Source: Streptomyces phyllanthi
Lineage (GTDB): Bacteria; Actinomycetota; Actinomycetes; Streptomycetales; Streptomycetaceae
Direction of reading: 5' to 3'
Length of the DNA stretch: 36,778 nt
Assembly: GCF_009377205.1 (NCBI RefSeq)
Contig: NZ_VJZE01000039.1
Coordinates: 1-36,778, forward strand
Part shown: piece after piece, positions 1 through 7,433 of the stretch
Layout: every line of letters starts with the position of its first letter
Numbering within the stretch: position 1 is the stretch's first letter
Position numbers and translations under genes: made by a program
The notes under the pieces: generated by a model
The model's database searches: none
Told to the model about the DNA's origin: nothing
What the model saw: the letters and a program-made list of their open reading frames with translations, nothing else

Positions 1-132
1 CTTCGAGCCCTGCCCGCTCACGCTCCTCGAGGGAGCTCCGGCGCCGCCGAGGGTCCCGGGGCGTCGGCGGACCCGCTCGCAGAACCAGGCCCTGTCGTTC
101 GGGTCATCCCGGCGTCGCGGGCCCTGGCGGCC
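1..132. other. No identifiable gene at left edge
   Basis: No reading frame here could be tied to a known family. The minus strand stays open for a short stretch downstream of the membrane protein stop, but there is no convincing start with a ribosome binding site. It may hold the edge of the next gene or only 3' sequence. Confidence 0.4.
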
Positions 133-1341
133 CTACGGCGCGGGATCAGGGAAGTCGCTCTCCGGCCCGGTCGCGGCCCGGGTCCGGGCCGCCGCCACGA
201 CGGATGACCGGCGCAGGGCGAGGGACAGGCGCACCAGGTCGCGCGGACCGTCCGTCGACGGGGTCGGGGTGGTGCCGGCCTCCACCGAGCCGATGGCCCT
301 GCCCTCCGGGTCGGCGACCCGGGCCCGTACCGCCGCCGTCACCATCACCGCGTCCGCCTCGGCCTGTGCCTGGGCGGGCGCGGAACCCGCCGCCACGGCC
401 GCGTCGAAGGCCCTCGCCCGCACCCGGGAGTCGAAGTACGGATGCAGGTTGAGCATGCCGTCGTGGATGTCGGACTCCCGCTGCGTGACCTGGAGCTGGG
501 CCGGAGACCACCAGGAGATCCGCACCGCGCGCTCACCCTGGTCCGCCACGGGCCTGAGCTCCCGCCACAGCGGACCCAGCCTGCGGTACGTCGACCAGGT
601 CGCCCAGGAGTCCCCGATGCGCTGGCAGGCCAGTGGCAGACAGAAGCCGATCGCGCTGACCTGCGCCCCGGCGGAGGCCAGCAGGGGCGCCACATAGGTG
701 CTCAGGTCGTCCAGGTTCCCGCCGTTCCAGCGGGCCACCACGGCGGTGAACTTGGCCGCCGCGTAGGGGACGTTCGACAGGAAGCCGAACCCGATGATCA
801 GCAGTCCGGTGCGCAGCCAGCCCCGCACCTGGAGCGCCCAGCTCCAGCACATGACGACCATGGCGATCCCCGCGACGGTGAACGCGAGGAGGTACAGCAC
901 GATCATCTCGCGGATGAACGGCGTGTTGGCGTAGTACGTGTCCAGGTCCCGCAGCCGCTCCACCGGGGCGTCCCCGAGCACGAACAGCACGATGATCGCC
1001 ACGCTCACCGCGCCGTACCCGGCGATCCAGCGCCGCGTCAGCCGGCGCGTCACCCCGGGCGGACCGCCGCGCCAGTTGACGATCAGCACCAGACACGAGC
1101 CGCTGAAGGCGCTCAGCAGGACATAGACGAGGGGCGCGGAGAAATTGGCGACACCGGTGACGCGGTTGACCTCGGCGATCGTCGGCGGGGCGGCGAAGCA
1201 GAACACCAGGCCCGCCAGGGCGAGCAGCGCGCACACCGACCGCAGCAGCGGATCGCGCCAGTCCCGCAGCAGCGCGGGCGTCTTGAGGGCGAGGACGACC
1301 GCCATGGCCACCGCGGGGAAGTAGTAGCTGGACCCGTTCAT
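133..1341 (-). CDS. DUF6545 / MAB_1171c-like integral membrane protein
   Basis: A 402-aa protein with about seven hydrophobic segments in its first 260 residues, then a soluble tail of about 140 residues rich in Ala and Arg. The tail opens with a YRRLGPLWRELRP stretch and continues with RESDIHDGMLNLHPYF, which is typical of the DUF6545 C-terminal domain of MAB_1171c-like actinobacterial membrane proteins. The transport role sometimes attached to that family is not proven. I chose the ATG at 1341 because the protein then starts directly before the first membrane helix (MNGSSYYFP). A longer in-frame start at 1404 would lie inside the protease gene. Its start overlaps no upstream codons (protease stop at 1352), so it is the last gene of a compact XRE-protease-membrane operon. 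The genomic pairing suggests that the regulator and protease act on or with this membrane protein; that is inference. Confidence 0.8.
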   Translation of the reverse strand: MNGSSYYFPAVAMAVVLALKTPALLRDWRDPLLRSVCALLALAGLVFCFAAPPTIAEVNRVTGVANFSAPLVYVLLSAFSGSCLVLIVNWRGGPPGVTRRLTRRWIAGYGAVSVAIIVLFVLGDAPVERLRDLDTYYANTPFIREMIVLYLLAFTVAGIAMVVMCWSWALQVRGWLRTGLLIIGFGFLSNVPYAAAKFTAVVARWNGGNLDDLSTYVAPLLASAGAQVSAIGFCLPLACQRIGDSWATWSTYRRLGPLWRELRPVADQGERAVRISWWSPAQLQVTQRESDIHDGMLNLHPYFDSRVRARAFDAAVAAGSAPAQAQAEADAVMVTAAVRARVADPEGRAIGSVEAGTTPTPSTDGPRDLVRLSLALRRSSVVAAARTRAATGPESDFPDPAP

Positions 1342-1351
1342 GTCCGGCGGC

Positions 1352-1927
1352 TCAGCCCTGTGGCCCGCGATAGCCCAGGGACGCCTCGATCCGGCCCGCG
1401 ACATGGTCGCGCTGCACGGGCCCGCGCAGCGAGGAACCGGCCAGCCAGGTACGGCACTTGCTCGCCAGCAGCAGTCCGAAGCTCTCGGCGTCCTGCTCGT
1501 CCCGCATGTCGAACTGGGTGCGCGCGGCGACCCTCAGAACGGTGGCCCGCAGCTCCTCGTCGGTGCGGGCGCGCTCGCGCCCGGGGCCGGGGTTCCATAA
1601 GCGCGCCGCGACGGCGGCACCCTCGATCTGGTGGCCGCCGTGCCCGGCGTGCATGTGCCACAGCTCATGGCCGAGGATCACCAACTGGTGGTCCGGGGCG
1701 GTGCGTTCCTCGATGACGACGAGATCCTGCTCGGCCATGTCGAGCCACAGCCCGCTGGCCGTGCCGGGCGGGAAGGCGGCCGTACGGTACTGGACGGGGC
1801 GGCCACGGCGTCTGCTCATGGCGGCGCACAGCGCGGAGTACAGGCCGGCGGGCTCCGCCGGTGCCGGGAGCGTGAGCTCGCCGACCAGCTCGCCGCACAG
1901 GCGGCGCATTTCCCTTCCGATGCCCAC
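1352..1927 (-). CDS. ImmA/IrrE-type metalloprotease-like protein
   Basis: A 191-aa protein with a zinc-metallopeptidase signature HELWH at about residues 87-91, in the context LVILGHELWHMHAGH. That matches the ImmA/IrrE (M78-like) group, whose members cleave or inactivate partner XRE-type repressors. I chose the GTG at 1927 because a strong GGGGGAG ribosome binding site sits 4-5 nt before it and the start then clears the upstream regulator stop at 1942. A longer frame to 1987 would overlap that gene. The protein lies between an XRE regulator and a membrane protein in one operon, so the regulator is the most likely substrate or partner. It is often labelled a toxin component of a toxin-antitoxin pair in automatic annotation; nothing in the sequence proves toxicity. 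Confidence 0.82.
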   Translation of the reverse strand: MGIGREMRRLCGELVGELTLPAPAEPAGLYSALCAAMSRRRGRPVQYRTAAFPPGTASGLWLDMAEQDLVVIEERTAPDHQLVILGHELWHMHAGHGGHQIEGAAVAARLWNPGPGRERARTDEELRATVLRVAARTQFDMRDEQDAESFGLLLASKCRTWLAGSSLRGPVQRDHVAGRIEASLGYRGPQG

Positions 1928-1941
1928 AGTTCTCCCCCGGG

Positions 1942-2607
1942 TCAGGACTCGGGCCGCTTGACGCTCTCCAGGAGCATGTCCAGCCACTCCGCCACCTTGT
2001 CGCGGTGCTGGTCGGTGGGCAGCTGGGCCGCCCGCCAGGCGATTCCGCGGACCCCGTGGTCCTGGAGCAGGCGCTCCAGCGGGTCTCCGGCGGCCCGGTC
2101 GGACCGGGCGGCGGCGCGCTCGCGGTCGGCGAGCTGCTGGAGGAGCTCCTGCTCGGTACGCATGAGGGCGCTCGCGAGCGCCTCCGGGTCCTCGGCGGTG
2201 AGGAAACCGGCGTGCACTCTGAAGAAGCGCTGGATGGCGTCGCAGTGCTCCATCGTGGGGCGCCGGTCGCCGTTGATGAGGGCTCCCGCCTGCTGGCGCG
2301 ACATACCCGCGCCGTCGGCGATCTCCTGCTGGGTGTACTTGCGTCCGTTGGGCTTGAGGCGGGTGCGCCGCAGCAGGCCGAGGCGCTGCAGGAAACGGGC
2401 CTGCAGATCCGGCTCCCCGGCGGGCCGGCCGCTCAGCAGAGCCTTCACGACGGGCTCCGGCACACCGGACGCGACCGACAGGCGCTTCACCGCGAAGACC
2501 TCGCCGTGCGGCACGCCCAGCCGGTCGGCGAGCACGGTGACACGGGCCACGACGGCCGGCAGCAGAACCGTCGCCGTGGCGTCCGGAGCCTCGAAGCCAT
2601 CCGTCAC
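1942..2607 (-). CDS. XRE-type helix-turn-helix regulator
   Basis: A 221-aa protein. A helix-turn-helix is visible at about residues 88-125 (YTQQEIADGAGMSRQQAGAL, followed by INGDRRPTMEHCDAIQRFF), which fits the XRE/Cro fold. The N-terminal 80 residues are helical and not recognised. The C-terminus is rich in Glu, Gln and Arg and may be an oligomerisation helix. Translation starts at a GTG (2607) preceded by GGAG with an 8-nt gap. It is the first gene of a minus-strand operon with the ImmA/IrrE-like protease and the membrane protein, and it is divergent from a MmyB-like protein. A perfect palindrome in the divergent gap is a good candidate for its own operator. By analogy with ImmR/ImmA pairs it may be a repressor lifted by the neighbouring protease. 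Confidence 0.8.
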   Translation of the reverse strand: MTDGFEAPDATATVLLPAVVARVTVLADRLGVPHGEVFAVKRLSVASGVPEPVVKALLSGRPAGEPDLQARFLQRLGLLRRTRLKPNGRKYTQQEIADGAGMSRQQAGALINGDRRPTMEHCDAIQRFFRVHAGFLTAEDPEALASALMRTEQELLQQLADRERAAARSDRAAGDPLERLLQDHGVRGIAWRAAQLPTDQHRDKVAEWLDMLLESVKRPES

Positions 2608-2739
2608 CGACAGATCTCCTACGTCTCTCTCAAGCCAATCTCATGGTGGTGCGGAACCCTCCTGGCCGCGACACCGTCGATAAGGGCAACCACCGTGAAC
2701 TGCACGGAGACTAGCCCCTGACTCGAACTCACATCCAGG

Positions 2740-2761
2740 TCTCGCCACAACTGTGGCGAGA
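2740..2761. promoter_or_regulatory. Perfect 10-2-10 palindrome, candidate operator
   Basis: TCTCGCCACA and TGTGGCGAGA are exact inverted repeats separated by two bases. The site lies in the gap between the divergent XRE gene (start 2607) and the MmyB-like gene (start 2872), about 35 bp upstream of the latter's -35 box. There is no T-tract and it is not at a gene end, so an operator is more likely than a terminator. The likely binder is the XRE regulator; that is inference. Confidence 0.7.
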
Positions 2762-2795
2762 TTCAGCCGTCAACGACCCCGAAATGCCACGATAG

Positions 2796-2825
2796 TTGAC
2801 ACGGCTCAGTCGAGGGCATCAGGAT
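2796..2825 (+). promoter_or_regulatory. Promoter of MmyB-like gene
   Basis: A consensus TTGACA at 2796-2801 is followed, after 18 bp, by CAGGAT at 2820-2825. This resembles a housekeeping sigma (HrdB-type) promoter and would give a leader of about 40 nt before the ATG at 2872. The -10 is imperfect in its first base. Confidence 0.55.
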
Positions 2826-2871
2826 CAAGGAGCCGCGTGAAGGCCGCATAGGCAAGAGGGGTGACCTCCCG

Positions 2872-3543
2872 ATGGCATATCAGGCAGGAGGGCAGCGGCC
2901 GGAACCGCGACCCGTCCCCGAGAGCCTCGAGGCTCAGGCGTACTTGCAGGACTACGCCACGTTTCTGGAGGCCGTCCCCTTTCCGTCCGTCGTCTTCGAC
3001 CACCGCTGGGATGTCGTCCTGTCCAACAGCGCCTACGAGAAGCTCTTCCGAGGGATCGGCCCGCACCCGACCGCGATGCCCGGCGACAACTTCCTGCGGT
3101 TCGTGCTCTTCCACCCCGACGCGGCCACGGTCCTCGGCGAACACGAGTCCAGCTGGTGCCTGCCGATGCTGGCCGGCTTCGCCGCCGCCGTGGAGCGGCA
3201 CGGCCAGGACCGGGGCCTGCAGTCCATCCGCCGGGACATCGCCCAGGACCCGATCATGGACGCCGCCTACCGGCACGGCCTGCCCCACTGGATCCGTACC
3301 GTCGGACCCGGAGCCGCCGAGCACGACGGCGCCGTACGCCCCGTGGTCCACCCCGACCCCCGATGGGGCCGCACCGACTGCCGAGTCGTCGGCGAGACCC
3401 CCAAGACCCTGCAGGACATGGGATACACCAGAATGACGCTGGTGCTGCGCGAGACGCGGCGACCGGCGGCCACGTCGCGCAGGCCGCGCCGCGCACGGCG
3501 CACGGCGAGCCATCTCAGCGTGGTGCCCGCGCCGGAGGCGTAG
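2872..3543 (+). CDS. MmyB-like ligand-binding-domain protein without HTH
   Basis: A 223-aa protein resembling the MmyB-like transcription regulator ligand-binding domain (MLTR_LBD, a PAS-like fold). Characteristic stretches are the region around FPSVVFDHRWDVVLSNSAYE (residues 39-58) and the segment GDNFLRFVLFHPDA. In the usual family this domain follows an N-terminal XRE helix-turn-helix of about 80-100 residues. Here only about 35 residues precede it and no HTH is visible. The C-terminus ends in an Arg-rich tail (RRPRRARR). The ATG at 2872 has an AAGAGGGG element about 11 nt upstream. The gene is divergent from an XRE regulator and is followed by a strong terminator, so it is monocistronic. 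It could be a ligand sensor acting through a partner regulator, or a derived family member; neither is shown. Confidence 0.72.
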   Translation: MAYQAGGQRPEPRPVPESLEAQAYLQDYATFLEAVPFPSVVFDHRWDVVLSNSAYEKLFRGIGPHPTAMPGDNFLRFVLFHPDAATVLGEHESSWCLPMLAGFAAAVERHGQDRGLQSIRRDIAQDPIMDAAYRHGLPHWIRTVGPGAAEHDGAVRPVVHPDPRWGRTDCRVVGETPKTLQDMGYTRMTLVLRETRRPAATSRRPRRARRTASHLSVVPAPEA

Positions 3544-3553
3544 GCCCGTCCCG

Positions 3554-3600
3554 AAACCCCGACACCGCCGGCGTTCAGGTCGCCGGCGGCGTCGGGGTTT
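3554..3600 (+). terminator. Strong intrinsic terminator hairpin
   Basis: Two 20-nt arms (3554-3573 and 3581-3600) pair with a single A-C mismatch around a 7-nt loop, beginning AAACCCCGAC and ending GTCGGGGTTT. It starts 11 nt after the stop of the MmyB-like gene and separates it from the hydroxyproline operon. Confidence 0.88.
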
Positions 3601-3633
3601 GTTCGTGTCCGCCGGTCCGCGGAGAGCTGTTCC

Positions 3634-3684
3634 GGTGCCTTCGGCACCATTCCCAGCAGTAGGACCATGTGACATAGTACTGAC
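3634..3684 (+). promoter_or_regulatory. Leader and promoter region of hydroxyproline operon
   Basis: A small hairpin GGTGCC-TTC-GGCACC lies at 3634-3648. An ATGTgACAT inverted repeat at 3667-3675, with a GT-n-AC core like FCD-type GntR operators, overlaps a possible -10 TAGTAC at 3675-3680. There is no convincing ribosome binding site in front of the GTG at 3685, and the -10 lies 4 nt from the start codon, so a leaderless transcript is possible. No good -35 is seen. The GntR regulator encoded at the end of the operon is the natural candidate binder. Confidence 0.4.
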
Positions 3685-4836
3685 GTGAGCACACGGCTGA
3701 CCTGCGACGTCGTAGTGATCGGGGCCGGGATGACGGGCGCGGCCTGCGCCCTGTACGCCGCCCGGGCCGGGCTCGACGTGACCGTGGTGGACCGTGGGCC
3801 CGTGGCCGGTGGCACCACGGGCGCGGGGGAGGGCAACCTGCTCGTCTCCGACAAGGAACCCGGACCCGAGCTCGAACTCGCCCTCCTCTCCCTGCGGCTG
3901 TGGGCCGGCCTCGCCGGGGAACTGGGAGCGCCGATCGAGTACGAGGCGAAGGGCGGCGTGGTCGTCGCGTCCTCCGCCGAGGGGCTCGCCGCGCTCACGG
4001 ACCTCGCGGCCGCGCAGCGTACCGCCGGTGTCGTGGCCGAAACGGTCACCGCGGACCGGCTGCACGACCTGGAACCGCACCTCGCGCCCGGTCTCGCCGG
4101 AGGTGTGCGCTATCCGCAGGACAGCCAGGTGATGCCGACGCTCGCCGCCGCCCATCTGCTCCGCGCCTCGGGCGCCCGTCTGCTCACCGGCCGGAACGTG
4201 ACCGGGGTACTGCGCACGGCGGACGGCTCCGTACGGGGGGTACGCACCGGTCACGGTGACGTCCACGCCCCGGCCGTCGTCAACGCGGCGGGCACCTGGG
4301 GCGGCGAGATCGCGGCCCTCGCCGGGGCCCGTCTGCCCGTGCTGCCCCGGCGCGGCTTCGTCCTCGTCACCGAACCGCTGCCGAGGAGGGTGCGGCACAA
4401 GGTGTACGCCGCCGACTACGTGACCGACGTGGCCAGCGACTCGGCGGGTCTGAAGACCTCGCCCGTCGTCGAGGGAACGGCGGCCGGGCCCGTCCTCATC
4501 GGAGCCAGCCGTGAACGGGTCGGCTTCGACCGGTCGTTCTCGCTGCCGGTCGTCCGGGCGCTGGCGGCGGGCGCGATCCGGCTGTTCCCGTTCCTGACCG
4601 ACGTACGGGCCATGCGGACGTACGTCGGTTTCCGGCCGTACATGCCCGACCATCTGCCGGCCATCGGGCCCGACCCCAGGGTCCCCGGGCTGTTCCACGC
4701 CTGCGGGCACGAGGGCGCGGGCATCGGGCTCGCCACCGGCACCGGACACCTGCTCGCGCAGGTACTGGGCGGCGAGGCGCCCGAGCAGGACCTCGCGCCG
4801 TTCCGGCCCGATCGCTTCGAGGAGGAGGCCGCGTGA
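3685..4836 (+). CDS. D-hydroxyproline dehydrogenase, DAO-like FAD subunit
   Basis: A 383-aa flavoprotein of the D-amino-acid oxidase/glycine oxidase (DAO) family. A dinucleotide-binding GAGMTG motif sits at residues 13-18 of a beta-alpha-beta unit that ends in VTVVD, and the C-terminal FAD motif region reads HACGHEGAGIGLATGTGHL. The following two genes encode a small 2Fe-2S subunit and an FAD/BFD-type subunit. This is the layout of the heteromeric D-hydroxyproline dehydrogenase that oxidises cis-4-hydroxy-D-proline to 1-pyrroline-4-hydroxy-2-carboxylate. The start GTG at 3685 leaves only a short N-terminus before the Rossmann motif. The gene overlaps the next by 4 nt (GTGA). The related sarcosine- and opine-oxidase complexes use similar subunits, but the epimerase and deaminase downstream argue for hydroxyproline. 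Confidence 0.85.
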   Translation: MSTRLTCDVVVIGAGMTGAACALYAARAGLDVTVVDRGPVAGGTTGAGEGNLLVSDKEPGPELELALLSLRLWAGLAGELGAPIEYEAKGGVVVASSAEGLAALTDLAAAQRTAGVVAETVTADRLHDLEPHLAPGLAGGVRYPQDSQVMPTLAAAHLLRASGARLLTGRNVTGVLRTADGSVRGVRTGHGDVHAPAVVNAAGTWGGEIAALAGARLPVLPRRGFVLVTEPLPRRVRHKVYAADYVTDVASDSAGLKTSPVVEGTAAGPVLIGASRERVGFDRSFSLPVVRALAAGAIRLFPFLTDVRAMRTYVGFRPYMPDHLPAIGPDPRVPGLFHACGHEGAGIGLATGTGHLLAQVLGGEAPEQDLAPFRPDRFEEEAA

Positions 4837-5132
4837 GCCCGTTGGAGCCGGTGCGGGCCGAGCCGGATCCCGCCTTCACCGTCACCCTGGACGGCCGGGA
4901 GATCGAGGCCCTGCCCGGCCAGACGGTCGCCGCCGCGCTCTGGACGGCCGGTGTCGTCTCGTGGCGCACCACCCGGGGCGAGGGCCGCCCGCGCGGGATC
5001 TTCTGCGGGATCGGCGTCTGCTTCGACTGCCTCGTGACCGTGAACGGCCGCCCCAACCAGCGCGCCTGCCTGCTCCCGGTACGGCCGGGCGACGCGATCC
5101 GCACCCAGGAGGGCACCGGCCATGAGGACTGA
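4833..5132 (+). CDS. 2Fe-2S subunit of D-hydroxyproline dehydrogenase
   Basis: A 99-aa ferredoxin-like protein with four cysteines arranged C58-x4-C63-x2-C66-x12-C79 (CGIGVCFDC followed by RAC). This is the plant-type 2Fe-2S pattern of the small subunit found with sarcosine oxidase-like and D-hydroxyproline dehydrogenase complexes (Fer2_4 family). It would pass electrons between the two flavin subunits. It starts at a GTG that overlaps the upstream stop (GTGA) and ends 11 nt inside the next gene, so the three subunits are translationally coupled. Confidence 0.87.
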   Translation: MSPLEPVRAEPDPAFTVTLDGREIEALPGQTVAAALWTAGVVSWRTTRGEGRPRGIFCGIGVCFDCLVTVNGRPNQRACLLPVRPGDAIRTQEGTGHED

Positions 5133-6519
5133 CCTCGCGGTGATCGGCGCGGGCCCCGCCGGGCTCGCCGCGTCCCTGGCTGCCTCGGCCCGCGGTGTCC
5201 GTGTCACGCTCGTCGACGCGGCCGAGACGGCGGGCGGGCAGTTCTACCGGCAGCCCGCGGTCGCCCTCGGGGCCCGCCGTCCGCGGGCGCCGCACCACCA
5301 GCGGCGGACCTGGGAGCGGCTGCGGGACGGGCTCGCCGCCAGTTCCGTACGGCATCTGGCGGACCACCACGTCTGGTGCGTGGAGCGGGACCGGACGGGG
5401 TTCACCGTGCACGCCCTGCGCGGGCCCCTCCAGGAGGAACCCGTCACGGTGCACGCCGACGCAGTCCTCCTCGCCACCGGTGGCTACGAGAAGGTGCTGC
5501 CGTTCCCCGGCTGGACCCTCCCCGGTGTGGTGACCGCGGGCGGGGCGCAGGCCCTGCTCAAGGGCGGGCTCGCCGTGCCGGGCCGGACGGCGGTCGTGGC
5601 CGGGACCGGCCCACTGCTCCTGCCGGTCGCGACCGGGCTCGCCGCGGCCGGGGTTGAGGTGGCCGCGCTCGTCGAGTCCGCCGACCCCAGGGGCTTCGTA
5701 CGGTATCTGCCCTCGCTCGCCGCCAAGCTCCCCGAAGCCGCCGGGTACGCGGCCCGGCTCCTTCGCCACCGCGTGCCGTTCATGACCGGGCACACCGTCG
5801 TAGCGGCACATGGCGACGGCCGCCTCGAAGCCGTCACCGTGGCCGCCCTGGACTCCGGCGGTCGCGTCAGGCCCGGCACCGCGCGGCGCATCCCCTGCGA
5901 CACGCTCGCCGTCGGCCACGGCATGCTGCCGCACACCGATCTCGCGGAGGCGCTCGGCTGCCGTATCGACGGAGCGGACGTGCACGTCGACGACGAGCAG
6001 CGCACCGACGTCCCCGGCGTGTGGGCGGCCGGTGAGACCACGGGCATCGGCGGCGCGGCGCTCGCGCTCGCCGAGGGGCACATCGCCGGACGGTCGGTCG
6101 CCGCCCGCCTCCGGGGCACCGCACCCGACCCGCGCGCGTGGGCCGCGGCCGACAGGTCCCGTGCACGACTGCGGGAGCTCTTCGCCGCCGTCGACTCCGT
6201 CTGCGCACCGCCCGCGCACTGGACCGAGCAGGTCACCGACGACACCGTCGTCTGCCGCTGCGAGGAGGTGCGGGCGGGTGCCGTGCGCGAGGCGGTCCAG
6301 GAGCTGGGCGCCGGTGACCTCCGCACGGTGAAGCTGCTGACCCGGGCCGGGATGGGCTGGTGCCAGGGCCGGGTGTGCGGGCCCGCGGTCGCCGGACTCG
6401 CCGGATGCGACCCGGCCCCGGCCAGACGGCCGTTCGCCCGCCCGGTGCCGCTCGGCGTACTCGCCCGGGCCGGCCACCCCACCGACGCCGACCAACCCAC
6501 CGAGGAAGGACCTTCATGA
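5122..6519 (+). CDS. FAD/NAD(P)-type subunit with BFD-like domain
   Basis: A 465-aa pyridine-nucleotide-disulfide-oxidoreductase-like flavoprotein. GAGPAG at residues 9-14 binds FAD. A second Rossmann unit (AVVAGTGPLLL, about 157-167) follows, and GVWAAGETTGIGG (about 299-311) is the C-terminal FAD contact. The last 90 residues carry four cysteines, C378-x-C380-x33-C414-x4-C419 (CRCEEV and WCQGRVC), matching a BFD-like 2Fe-2S domain. This is the alpha-like subunit partner of the DAO-like and small 2Fe-2S proteins upstream in heteromeric D-hydroxyproline dehydrogenases. The ATG overlaps the preceding stop and the gene's own stop overlaps the next ATG (ATGA). It is probably cytoplasmic or membrane-associated; no signal peptide is present. 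Confidence 0.86.
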   Translation: MRTDLAVIGAGPAGLAASLAASARGVRVTLVDAAETAGGQFYRQPAVALGARRPRAPHHQRRTWERLRDGLAASSVRHLADHHVWCVERDRTGFTVHALRGPLQEEPVTVHADAVLLATGGYEKVLPFPGWTLPGVVTAGGAQALLKGGLAVPGRTAVVAGTGPLLLPVATGLAAAGVEVAALVESADPRGFVRYLPSLAAKLPEAAGYAARLLRHRVPFMTGHTVVAAHGDGRLEAVTVAALDSGGRVRPGTARRIPCDTLAVGHGMLPHTDLAEALGCRIDGADVHVDDEQRTDVPGVWAAGETTGIGGAALALAEGHIAGRSVAARLRGTAPDPRAWAAADRSRARLRELFAAVDSVCAPPAHWTEQVTDDTVVCRCEEVRAGAVREAVQELGAGDLRTVKLLTRAGMGWCQGRVCGPAVAGLAGCDPAPARRPFARPVPLGVLARAGHPTDADQPTEEGPS

Positions 6520-7412
6520 CCGCCCCCGACCGCCACCCCTGGCGCGGTGTCCTCGTCGCCACCGCCCTCCCGCTGAACGACGACCTGACCGTCGACCACG
6601 GCAGGTACGCCGAGCACTGTGCCTGGCTCCTCGAGAACGGCTGCGACGGCGTCGTCCCCAATGGCTCGCTCGGCGAGTACCAGGTGCTGACACCCGAGGA
6701 GCGCGCGAAGGTCGTCGAGACGGCCGTGGCCGCGATCGGCGGTTCCCGGGTGATGCCGGGAGTGGCCGCTTACGGCAGCGCCGAGTCCCGCCGCTGGGCC
6801 GAGCAGGCCCGCGACGCGGGATGTGCGTCCGTGATGCTGCTCCCGCCGAACGCGTACCGCGCCGACGAGCGCTCCGTCCTCGCCCACTACGAGGAGGTGG
6901 CCGAGGCGGGCCTGCCGGTCGTGGCGTACAACAACCCCATCGACACCAAGGTCGACCTCGTCCCCGAACTGCTCGCGAAACTGCACGGCGAGGGGTACAT
7001 CAAGGCGGTCAAGGAGTTCTCCGGCGATGTCCGCCGTGCCTACCAGCTCGCCGAACTCGCCCCAGAACTGGACCTGTTGATCGGCGCCGACGACGTCCTG
7101 CTGGAACTTACGCTCGCGGGCGCCAAGGGCTGGGTGGCCGGCTACCCGAACGCGCTGCCCGCCGCCACCGTGGAGCTCTACCACGCGGCGGTGGACGGCG
7201 ACCTCACGACGGCCAAGCGGCTCTACGGGCAGCTGCACCCGCTGCTGCGCTGGGACTCCAAGGTCGAGTTCGTGCAGGCCATCAAGCTCTCCATGGACAT
7301 CGTCGGCCGCCACGGGGGACGCTGCCGGCCGCCGCGGGTGCCGCTGCTCCCGGAGCAGGAGGCCACGATCCGCTCCGCCACCGAGAAGGCCGTCGCCGCG
7401 GGGCTCGCGTAG
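6516..7412 (+). CDS. 1-pyrroline-4-hydroxy-2-carboxylate deaminase (DapA family)
   Basis: A 298-aa protein of the DHDPS/N-acetylneuraminate lyase superfamily. It shows the Schiff-base lysine K166 in KAVKEFSGD, the tyrosine Y138 in VVAYNNP, and the phosphate/carboxylate-loop equivalent NGSLGEY at about 49-55. In hydroxyproline degradation this family converts 1-pyrroline-4-hydroxy-2-carboxylate to 2-oxoglutarate semialdehyde with loss of ammonia. That is the step after the dehydrogenase encoded directly upstream. I chose the ATG at 6516 because it overlaps the previous stop (ATGA) and follows GAGGAAGGA. An in-frame upstream start would lie deep in the preceding gene. The next enzyme of the pathway, 2-oxoglutarate semialdehyde dehydrogenase, is not encoded in this operon. 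Confidence 0.85.
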   Translation: MTAPDRHPWRGVLVATALPLNDDLTVDHGRYAEHCAWLLENGCDGVVPNGSLGEYQVLTPEERAKVVETAVAAIGGSRVMPGVAAYGSAESRRWAEQARDAGCASVMLLPPNAYRADERSVLAHYEEVAEAGLPVVAYNNPIDTKVDLVPELLAKLHGEGYIKAVKEFSGDVRRAYQLAELAPELDLLIGADDVLLELTLAGAKGWVAGYPNALPAATVELYHAAVDGDLTTAKRLYGQLHPLLRWDSKVEFVQAIKLSMDIVGRHGGRCRPPRVPLLPEQEATIRSATEKAVAAGLA

Positions 7413-7433
7413 ACGCGTAAGGAGGCCAAGGCC

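Noticed and set aside
442..1716. 424-codon plus-strand frame over the membrane protein and protease
   Set aside because: His/Arg/Gln-rich shadow with no motif; the minus strand has HELWH and membrane helices.
2806..4749. Long antisense open frame (647 codons, minus) over the MmyB-like and FAD genes
   Set aside because: Low-complexity Gly/Arg/His/Asp-rich translation typical of GC-rich antisense; it covers two well-supported genes and a terminator.
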